64,000 nt of DNA from Streptomyces sp. MUM 178J (GTDB lineage Bacteria > Actinomycetota > Actinomycetes > Streptomycetales > Streptomycetaceae). The position numbers were made by a program, and so were the translations under genes. Below, piece by piece: positions 27,085-33,650 of the stretch. The stretch lies in assembly GCF_022414575.1 (NCBI RefSeq), contig NZ_JADWYQ010000004.1:124001-188000 (forward strand). Reading direction: 5' to 3'. How positions within the stretch are numbered: the first letter of the stretch is position 1; each line of letters opens with the position of its first letter. The notes beneath the pieces were generated by a model. That model ran no database searches, was not told the origin of the DNA, and saw only the letters and a program-made list of their open reading frames with translations.

Positions 27085-27965
27085 TGCGCATCTTCGACCC
27101 GCATATCCATATGACCTCGCGCACCACCGACGACTACGAGGCGATGTACGCGGCCGGAGTGCGCGCCCTCGTCGAACCGTCCTTCTGGCTGGGCCAGCCG
27201 CGCACCTCGCCCGCCAGCTTCTTCGACTACTTCGACGCGCTCCTCGGCTGGGAGCCCTTCCGCGCCGCCCAGCACGGCATCGCCCACCACTGCGCCCTCG
27301 CCCTCAACCCCAAGGAGGCCAACGACCCCCGCTGCACCCCCGTCCTGGACGCACTGCCCCGCTATCTGGTCAAGGACTCCGTCGTCGCCGTCGGCGAGAT
27401 CGGCTATGACTCCATGACGCCCGCCGAGGACACCGCGCTGGCCGCCCAGTTGCAGCTCGCCGCCGACCACGGGCTGCCCGCGCTCGTCCACACCCCGCAC
27501 CGCGACAAGCTCGCCGGACTGCACCGCACCCTCGACGTCCTGCGTGAGTCCGCGCTGCCCCCGGACCGCGTCCTCCTCGACCACCTCAACGAGACCACGG
27601 TCAAGCCCGCCGCCGACAGCGGCTGCTGGCTCGGCTTCTCCGTCTACCCCGACACCAAGATGGACGAGGACCGAGTGGTGGCCGTCCTCAAGACCCACGG
27701 ACTCGCGCGGACCCTGGTCAACTCGGCCGCGGACTGGGGAAGAAGCGACCCTCTCAAGACCCGGCGGGTCGGCGACGCCATGCTCGCCGCCGGCTTCGCC
27801 GACGCCGACGTCGACCAGGTCCTGTGGCGCAATCCCGTCGAGTTCTACGGCCTCAGCGGCCGACTCCGGCTTGACGTCCCCCCGCCACAGACGCCAGGCG
27901 ACCCGCGTGGAGTGGGGGGACCCCCGCTCCACGAAGGCAACTCCATCCTCCGCGGCGGCGAATGA
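27084..27965 (+). CDS. TatD-like metal-dependent hydrolase (EboB-like)
   Basis: A 293-residue amidohydrolase-type TIM barrel. The metal site begins FDPHIHMTSRTTDDY; further ligands are in AVGEIGYDSMTP, LVHTPHRDK, LLDHLNETTV and VNSAADWGRSD. This matches TatD-related proteins in the EboB branch. GAGGAGGA just ahead and a 1-nt overlap with eboA (TGATG) fix the start. The last 35 residues (from PPPQTPGDPRG) are a polar tail ending in a Ser-Ile-Leu-Arg-Gly-Gly stretch. The hydrolysed bond is unknown. Confidence 0.9.
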   Translation: MRIFDPHIHMTSRTTDDYEAMYAAGVRALVEPSFWLGQPRTSPASFFDYFDALLGWEPFRAAQHGIAHHCALALNPKEANDPRCTPVLDALPRYLVKDSVVAVGEIGYDSMTPAEDTALAAQLQLAADHGLPALVHTPHRDKLAGLHRTLDVLRESALPPDRVLLDHLNETTVKPAADSGCWLGFSVYPDTKMDEDRVVAVLKTHGLARTLVNSAADWGRSDPLKTRRVGDAMLAAGFADADVDQVLWRNPVEFYGLSGRLRLDVPPPQTPGDPRGVGGPPLHEGNSILRGGE

Positions 27966-27977
27966 GGAGCCGGCCCC

Positions 27978-29177
27978 ATGCGCTTCCGGCATCCCGACGG
28001 CACCACCGTCCACCTCTCCTACTGCACCAACGTCCACCCGGCCGAGACCCTCGACGGCGTCCTGGCCCAGCTCCGCGACCACTGCGAGCCGGTCCGCAGA
28101 CGCCTGGGCCGGGACCGGCTCGGCATCGGCCTCTGGCTCGCCAAGGACGCCGCCCGCGCGCTCGTCGCCGACCCCGCCGCGCTGCGCGCCCTGCGCAGCG
28201 AACTCGACCGGCGCGGCCTGGAGGTCGTCACCCTCAACGGCTTCCCCTACGAGGGATTCGGCGCGCAGCAGGTCAAGTACCGCGTCTACCAGCCCGACTG
28301 GTCCAAGAGCGCACGCCTCGCCCACACCGCCGACCTGGCCCGCATCCTCGCCGCCCTCCTCCCCGCAGACGTCACCGAAGGATCCGTCTCCACCCTTCCG
28401 CTCGCCTGGCGCACCTGCTTCGACGACGCGGCCTCCCGGGCGGCGCACCATGCGCTCACCACCCTCGCCCGCCGCCTCGACGCTCTGGAGGAGCTCACCG
28501 GCGCCGCCATCCGCCTCGCCCTCGAACCCGAACCCGGCTGCACGGTCGAGACCGCCGCCGACGCCATCGCACCGCTCGCCGCCCTCGCCACCCCCCGTAT
28601 CGGCCTCTGCCTCGACACCTGCCATCTCGCCACCTCCTTCGAAGATCCGAACACCGCCCTGGACGCACTCACCGCCGCCGGCGTCACCGTCCCCAAGGCC
28701 CAGCTGTCCGCCGCACTCCACGCCGAGCACCCCCGGCTGCCCGGCGTACGCAAGGCCCTGGCCGCCTTCGCCGAACCCCGTTTCCTCCACCAGACCCGCA
28801 CCCTCACCCGCCCCCTGCGGCCAGGAGAGGCCCCGTCCGCCGACGTGCTGCGCGGCACCGACGACCTCGACGAAGCCCTCGCCCCAGGGGCCCTCCCCGA
28901 CACAGCCCCCTGGCGCGCCCACTTCCACATCCCGCTGCACGCCCCGCCCGCGCCCCCGCTGGCCTCCACCCTCCCCGTGCTCCACGACACCCTGACCCGG
29001 CTGGTCGGCGGGCCCGCCCCGCTCACCCGCCACCTCGAGGTGGAGACCTACACCTGGCAGGCGCTGCCGCCTGCCTCACGCCCCCGCAACCGCGCCCAGC
29101 TCGCCGACGGAATCGCCGCCGAACTCCACCTGGCCCGCGAGCTGCTGACCGGCCTCGGCCTCAAGGAACTCCCCTGA
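27978..29177 (+). CDS. EboE-like metabolite-traffic protein (xylose-isomerase-like TIM barrel)
   Basis: A 399-residue TIM-barrel protein. The opening LSYCTNVHPAETLDGV, then VVTLNGFPYEGFG followed by VKYRVYQPDW, and LEPEPGC with GLCLDTCHLATSFE are the marks of EboE. C-terminal histidines in HFHIPLHAP and HLEVETYTW could bind metal. GAGGAG 8-14 nt upstream supports the ATG at 27978, which lies 12 nt after the EboB-like gene. It is the most diagnostic member for recognising this locus as an EBO cluster. Reaction unknown. Confidence 0.92.
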   Translation: MRFRHPDGTTVHLSYCTNVHPAETLDGVLAQLRDHCEPVRRRLGRDRLGIGLWLAKDAARALVADPAALRALRSELDRRGLEVVTLNGFPYEGFGAQQVKYRVYQPDWSKSARLAHTADLARILAALLPADVTEGSVSTLPLAWRTCFDDAASRAAHHALTTLARRLDALEELTGAAIRLALEPEPGCTVETAADAIAPLAALATPRIGLCLDTCHLATSFEDPNTALDALTAAGVTVPKAQLSAALHAEHPRLPGVRKALAAFAEPRFLHQTRTLTRPLRPGEAPSADVLRGTDDLDEALAPGALPDTAPWRAHFHIPLHAPPAPPLASTLPVLHDTLTRLVGGPAPLTRHLEVETYTWQALPPASRPRNRAQLADGIAAELHLARELLTGLGLKELP

Positions 29178-29198
29178 GACACCCGTGAAGGAGCTTGT

Positions 29199-30596
29199 GT
29201 GAGCGACACTCCGCGCCGCCCCGTTCCCCTCCTCGTCCTGGACGTCGTCGGCCTCACCCCCCGCCTGCTGCGCCATATGCCCCGACTCCAGGCCCTCGCG
29301 CACACCGGCTCCCACGCCCCTTTGACCACCGTGCTGCCCGCCGTCACCTGCACCGCCCAGTCGACCTTCCTCACCGGCGCGCTCCCCTCCGAACACGGCA
29401 TCGTCGGCAACGGCTGGTACTTCCGCGAACTCGGCGACATCCTGCTGTGGCGTCAGCACAACGGACTGGTCGGCGGGGACAAGGTCTGGGACGCCGCCCG
29501 CCGCGCCCACCCCGGCTACACCGTCGCCAACGTCTGCTGGTGGTATGCCATGGGCGCCGACACCGACATCACCGTCACCCCCCGGCCCGTCTACTACGCC
29601 GACGGGCGCAAGGAGCCCGACTGCTACACCCGGCCGCCCTCCCTCCATGACGAACTCACCTCGGAACTCGGAGTCTTCCCCCTCTTCCAGTTCTGGGGAC
29701 CCGGCGCCGGGCTTGTCTCCAGCCGGTGGATCGCCGACGCCACCCGCCACATCATGCGCACCCGCGACCCCGATCTGACGCTCTGCTATCTCCCGCACCT
29801 CGACTACGACCTCCAGCGCTACGGGCCCGACGACCCCCGCTCCCACCGCGCCGCCGCCGGTCTCGACGCCGTCATCGCCCCCCTCCTCGACGACGCGGCC
29901 CAGCAGGGACGCACCGTGGTCGCGCTCTCCGAGTACGGCATCACTCCCGTCAGCCGCCCGGTCGACGTCAACCGCGCCCTGCGCCGCGCAGGCCTGCTGG
30001 ACGTCCACACCCAGGACGGCATGGAGTACCTCGACCCCGCGGCCTCCCGCGCCTTCGCCGTCGCCGACCACCAGATCGCCCATATCTACGTCCGCCGCCC
30101 GGAAGACACGGCGGCCGCCCGCGAGACGCTCGCCGCCCTTCCGGGCGTCGAGGAGCTCCTCGACGACGAGGGCAAGAAGGCCCACGGCCTCGACCATCCG
30201 CGCTCCGGAGAGCTCGTCGCCCTGGCGGAGCCCGACGCGTGGTTCACGTACTACTACTGGCTCGACGACGCCAGGGCCCCTGACTTCGCCCGGCTCGTCG
30301 ACATCCACCGCAAACCCGGCTACGACCCCGCCGAGCTCTTCCTCGCCCCCGAAGACCCCTATGTGCGCCTCAGGGCCGCGGCCGCTCTCGCCCGCAAGAG
30401 ACTCGGCATGCGCTACCGCATGGCGGTCGTGCCGCTGGACCCGTCACCTATCCGCGGCAGCCATGGCCGCCTCCCCGCGAGCAACGACACCGACAACGGG
30501 CCGCTCATCGTGTGCTCCACCCCCCGCGCACTGTCAGGCCGCATCGCGGCCACCGACGTCAAAGCACTGCTGCTGCGACTTGCCGGACTCAACTGA
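29199..30596 (+). CDS. alkaline-phosphatase-superfamily nucleotide pyrophosphatase/phosphodiesterase (EboF-like)
   Basis: A 465-residue NPP-type phosphodiesterase. The catalytic Thr lies in LPAVTCTAQSTFLTG and metal ligands in LPHLDYDLQRYG, ALSEYGITPV and the final HGLDHPRSGELVAL. No clear signal peptide is present, so it looks cytosolic. The GTG start has GAAGGAG 6 nt upstream. It follows the eboE-like gene by 21 nt. EBO clusters of other phyla end with an alkaline-phosphatase-fold protein (EboF), and this gene occupies that place. It may cleave a phosphodiester made by the upstream enzymes; that is inference. Confidence 0.9.
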   Translation: MSDTPRRPVPLLVLDVVGLTPRLLRHMPRLQALAHTGSHAPLTTVLPAVTCTAQSTFLTGALPSEHGIVGNGWYFRELGDILLWRQHNGLVGGDKVWDAARRAHPGYTVANVCWWYAMGADTDITVTPRPVYYADGRKEPDCYTRPPSLHDELTSELGVFPLFQFWGPGAGLVSSRWIADATRHIMRTRDPDLTLCYLPHLDYDLQRYGPDDPRSHRAAAGLDAVIAPLLDDAAQQGRTVVALSEYGITPVSRPVDVNRALRRAGLLDVHTQDGMEYLDPAASRAFAVADHQIAHIYVRRPEDTAAARETLAALPGVEELLDDEGKKAHGLDHPRSGELVALAEPDAWFTYYYWLDDARAPDFARLVDIHRKPGYDPAELFLAPEDPYVRLRAAAALARKRLGMRYRMAVVPLDPSPIRGSHGRLPASNDTDNGPLIVCSTPRALSGRIAATDVKALLLRLAGLN

Positions 30597-30649
30597 TGCC
30601 GGACTCCACTGAACCACACGCCTGTGACAACGAGGAGTTATCCACAGCC

Positions 30650-31717
30650 ATGAGCCGCACCCGCCACAGCCCCGACCCGGAACTCAGCCACCGGCTCACC
30701 CGACGCGGCATGCTCGGCGTCGCCGCCGGAGCGGGCGCCGCCGCCCTCCTCGGCGCGGGCGCCGCCCCGGCCGCAGCCGCCTCGGAGCCCGCGGCCGCCC
30801 CGGAGCCCGCCTCCGCGAGCACAAAGGACCGCGGCCGCCCCGTCCTTCCCCCCGGCCGCCTCGGCATCCAGCTCTACTCGCTGCGCGACAAGGTCGCCGA
30901 ACTGGGCTTCGCCGCGGTCTTCGCAGAACTGGAGCGCCATGGCTACGACGAGGTGGAGTTCGCCGGCTACACGCAGGGCGCCGCGGGCCCCATCACCGTC
31001 ACCCAGCTCTCACGCCTCGCCCGTCACCACGGTCTGCGCCCCATCGGCAGCCATGTCGGCTACTACGCGTCCGACCCCCGCGCCTACACCTTCGCGCAGA
31101 ACCTCGACAGGGTGCTCGACGACGCCGAAGCACTGGGCCTGGACCACATCGGCACCGCCTCCGGCCCCTTCCGCTACGGCGCGACCGTCGACGCCGTGAA
31201 GCGTGCCGCCGAGGACTTCAACGCCTACGGTGCGGCGGCCAGGGCGCGCGGCATGAAGTTCTACCAGCACAACCACGCGGAGGAGTTCTCCTTCGCCGCC
31301 GACCAGCCGCAGATCCGCCTCTACGACGTGCTGCTCACCGAGACCGACCCCGGCCTGGTCCACCTGGAGATGGACGTCTACTGGGCCTACGTCGGACAGC
31401 ACCGCTTCTCCTGGCGCCCCGACGGCACGCCCGCCCCGTTCGAGCCGCTGGACTATGTCCTGCGCAGCCCCGACCGCTATCCGCTCTTCCACGTCAAGGA
31501 CGGCGAGCGCGACGACACCGCCCGTGACGGCTATCGCATGGTCGACGTCGGGGACGGGGACATCGACTACAAGCGGTTCATCTCGGCGGTCAACAGAACC
31601 CGCCGCGGCCGCCGCGACCACCACTGGCAGGCCGAACACGACAACCCGGTCGACTCGTTCACCTTCGCCCGCAAGGCCGGCGAGCACCTCCACTCGCTGC
31701 GCGAGAACGGTTGCTGA
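30650..31717 (+). CDS. Tat-exported TIM-barrel sugar isomerase/epimerase
   Basis: A 355-residue AP_endonuc_2-type barrel with a Tat signal: LTRRGMLGVAAGAGAAAL near residues 17-34, then an Ala-rich cleavage region. Mature motifs are GIQLYSLRDKVAELGF, FYQHNHAEEF, LEMDVYWAYVG and the end HHWQAEHDNPVDSFTF. Enzymes of this group are exported folded. GAGGAG at 30632-30637 favours ATG 30650. If the ATG at 30596, which overlaps the previous stop, were used, 18 residues including one TTA codon (30638-30640) would be added. It is the last gene of the EBO-type run and may act outside the membrane on its product. Confidence 0.88.
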   Translation: MSRTRHSPDPELSHRLTRRGMLGVAAGAGAAALLGAGAAPAAAASEPAAAPEPASASTKDRGRPVLPPGRLGIQLYSLRDKVAELGFAAVFAELERHGYDEVEFAGYTQGAAGPITVTQLSRLARHHGLRPIGSHVGYYASDPRAYTFAQNLDRVLDDAEALGLDHIGTASGPFRYGATVDAVKRAAEDFNAYGAAARARGMKFYQHNHAEEFSFAADQPQIRLYDVLLTETDPGLVHLEMDVYWAYVGQHRFSWRPDGTPAPFEPLDYVLRSPDRYPLFHVKDGERDDTARDGYRMVDVGDGDIDYKRFISAVNRTRRGRRDHHWQAEHDNPVDSFTFARKAGEHLHSLRENGC

Positions 31718-31921
31718 GCCCCTCCCGGCCGGCCGTGGCTCGTGCCGCCCGCCCCCGGCCGGGTCCCGCAGCCCGGCGAGGTCCCGCCCCGGCGAGCTCC
31801 CGCAGCCCGGCCGGGGCCGGCAGGGCCCGGGGCAGACCGGCGACCGGCCCGCGCATCCGAGCGCGCATGACGTGCCGCGGCAAGCCCCGCTCGCGCGGAG
31901 ACCGCGATGAGCGCCACAGGC

Positions 31922-31951
31922 CCCGTCAGGGCCCGACGAGGCCCTGACGGG
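31922..31951. terminator. perfect 11-bp stem-loop between convergent genes
   Basis: CCCGTCAGGGC (31922-31932) pairs fully with GCCCTGACGGG (31941-31951) around an 8-nt loop. It lies between the end of the EBO-type operon (+) and the stop of the DUF2254 gene (-). It has no T-tract, as is common in Streptomyces, and can serve both directions. Confidence 0.7.
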
Positions 31952-31980
31952 CCGTCGGCCCCCGGCCGCCCGGACGGCCC

Positions 31981-33309
31981 TCACCCGATGCCCTGACGGT
32001 CGGGCAGCAGCGCGAACTCCCGCTCGGCCGCCCCGGGAGCCGTACGCGCCACCGCCTGCACCAGCAGTGCGCGGTGCCGCAGCAGCGGCTCCCTGCGTGC
32101 CTCGGGCGCGAGTCGCAGCAGATCGTCGATCCCCGCCAGCAGCCGCCGTGACACCTGCGGCATCCCCGCCGCGCAGGCACGGATCTCGGTGAGCCCCAAG
32201 TCGACCAGATCCGCCCACCCGGGCACGCTCTGCACCAGTCGCACGGCGCCGCGCGCATCCCGGTGGTGCACCGCGCCGAGCGGCTGGTCCGCCAGCGCCG
32301 TCAGGAACTGCACGATCCGGTCCAGGCACTGCACGGCCGTCGTCGGGTCGTTCACCCCGGGGGAGAGCGCCCGCAGCGCGATGTCCGACAACTGCCGCAG
32401 CCCGAGCCCGAGGTCCTGGTGAAAGGTCCGGTCCACGCCGACGGACACGGTGTACGCCATCATCCGCCGCGGCGGCTCGGTCCCGCCGTGCACGGCCAGC
32501 ACCGGCATGCCGCGGACCAGATGGTCCCCGATCCTGGGAATGAGCCGCAGGACGACGTCCTCCCGGCGCGCCGCCCGCACCAGCCGCGCCACGTTCACAT
32601 CCCGCAGCACCCCGGCCCGCCCCCGGTAGGGGATCACCGTGCTCTCCGGCGCAAGCGGCTCCCGCTGCAGCGGCCCGCCGGGATGACGCACAAGCGTCCG
32701 GAACGACTCCCGGGCAATCCGGTCCACCACCGGCCCCACCTGCATCAGCCGCAGCGTCGCGGTCACATACGCGATGAACAGCAGCAGACTCAGACCCACC
32801 AGCACCAGCGTCACCAGGGACTGCACGACCGGCACCGCGGTGACCCGCTCCAGTTCGATCTCGCTCTCATACGAGGTCAGCACCAGCAGCGAGAACGCGA
32901 AGGTGGCGAGGAACACCGTCAGCGTCAGCTTGGTGATCCGGCTCCGCACGAAGATCCGCACGATCCGCGGGGTGAACTGCCCGCTCGCCATCTGCACCGC
33001 CACCAGCGAGATGCTGAACACCACGCCGATGAAGGTCATCATCGCCGAGCTGACCGTCGTCACGATGGTCCTGGCGTCGTCGGCGAAAGCGATCAGATCG
33101 GCGATGGCCTCGAATTCCCCCTCTTCCCGAAGGAGCTCGATGAGCTTCTCGTCGACCGCCGCCGCCGCCCACCACAGCATCACGATCGCGACCAGCCCGA
33201 CGGTCGGGGCGAACCAGAAGGTGTCCCGCAGATGCTCACGCAGCGGAGAAAGGGCGCGGGGCCGCCTAAAGCGCGGAGAGGGATGCGAACGTCGCGAACG
33301 AGAAGCCAC
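31981..33309 (-). CDS. DUF2254 membrane protein
   Basis: A 442-residue protein with four strong hydrophobic segments in the first 190 residues: FWFAPTVGLVAIVML, then MMTFIGVVFSISLVAV, LTVFLATFAFSLLVL and LVTLVLVGLSLLLFIAYVTA. A soluble C-terminal half follows (LRQLSDIALRALSPGVNDPTTAVQCLD). This is the DUF2254 arrangement; members are of unknown function. The GTG at 33309 is preceded on its strand by TAGCGT and a 6-nt gap, with no ribosome binding site, so it may be a leaderless message. The neighbour on the left is the convergent EBO-type operon. Confidence 0.9.
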   Translation of the reverse strand: MASRSRRSHPSPRFRRPRALSPLREHLRDTFWFAPTVGLVAIVMLWWAAAAVDEKLIELLREEGEFEAIADLIAFADDARTIVTTVSSAMMTFIGVVFSISLVAVQMASGQFTPRIVRIFVRSRITKLTLTVFLATFAFSLLVLTSYESEIELERVTAVPVVQSLVTLVLVGLSLLLFIAYVTATLRLMQVGPVVDRIARESFRTLVRHPGGPLQREPLAPESTVIPYRGRAGVLRDVNVARLVRAARREDVVLRLIPRIGDHLVRGMPVLAVHGGTEPPRRMMAYTVSVGVDRTFHQDLGLGLRQLSDIALRALSPGVNDPTTAVQCLDRIVQFLTALADQPLGAVHHRDARGAVRLVQSVPGWADLVDLGLTEIRACAAGMPQVSRRLLAGIDDLLRLAPEARREPLLRHRALLVQAVARTAPGAAEREFALLPDRQGIG

Positions 33310-33418
33310 GATCCGACGCTATCTCCACGAAGAGCGACCACATCGGCACACACGGTGCCCGTCGCCGCCCGGTCGTCGGTTTCCTCCTGTCGCACCCCGC
33401 TGACCACGGGATATGCAG

Positions 33419-33448
33419 GTGAAGGGCACCTTGAAGCCCTGGTATTGT
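33419..33448 (+). promoter_or_regulatory. possible promoter of the tRNA-Leu gene
   Basis: A -10-like TATTGT lies at 33443-33448 and a -35-like GTGAAG at 33419-33424 with an 18-nt gap. Initiation would be about 33 nt ahead of the mature tRNA end at 33488. The match is partial. Confidence 0.4.
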
Positions 33449-33487
33449 TGTCCATGTCGCCGCGGGAGACCGCGGGTGGCCACCAAG

Positions 33488-33575
33488 TCCGGGTGGCGGA
33501 ATGGCAGACGCGCTAGCTTGAGGTGCTAGTGCCCTTTATCGGGCGTGGGGGTTCAAGTCCCCCCTCGGACACCAG
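33488..33575 (+). tRNA. tRNA-Leu (anticodon GAG)
   Basis: The 88-nt gene folds as a class II tRNA with a long variable arm. The acceptor 5' strand GTCCGGG pairs with CTCGGAC, followed by discriminator A and an encoded CCA (33573-33575). The anticodon stem is CTAGC/GCTAG with loop TTGAGGT, giving anticodon GAG at 33521-33523, which reads CUC/CUU leucine codons. The T-arm is GGGGG-TTCAAGT-CCCCC. tRNA-Leu genes are common integration sites, but no element or integrase is seen next to this one. Confidence 0.97.
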
Positions 33576-33581
33576 TAAAGA

Positions 33582-33605
33582 CCCCAGTCCATCTGGGGTT
33601 TTTCT
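33582..33605 (+). terminator. intrinsic terminator of tRNA-Leu
   Basis: ACCCCAG (33582-33588) pairs with CTGGGGT (33594-33600) across a 5-nt loop, followed by a run of T. It is a classic rho-independent terminator directly after the tRNA. Confidence 0.88.
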
Positions 33606-33650
33606 GTATGTACCAGGCACCGGGGGTCGATTCCGACAAGGGACGGACAC

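Noticed and set aside
31718..31921. Coding region between the EBO operon and the DUF2254 gene
   Set aside because: Only GC-rich simple text with many CCGG words is present, then a terminator hairpin.
33488..33575. Integrated element at tRNA-Leu
   Set aside because: No integrase, no repeated 3' end of the tRNA within the window and a normal terminator directly after the gene.
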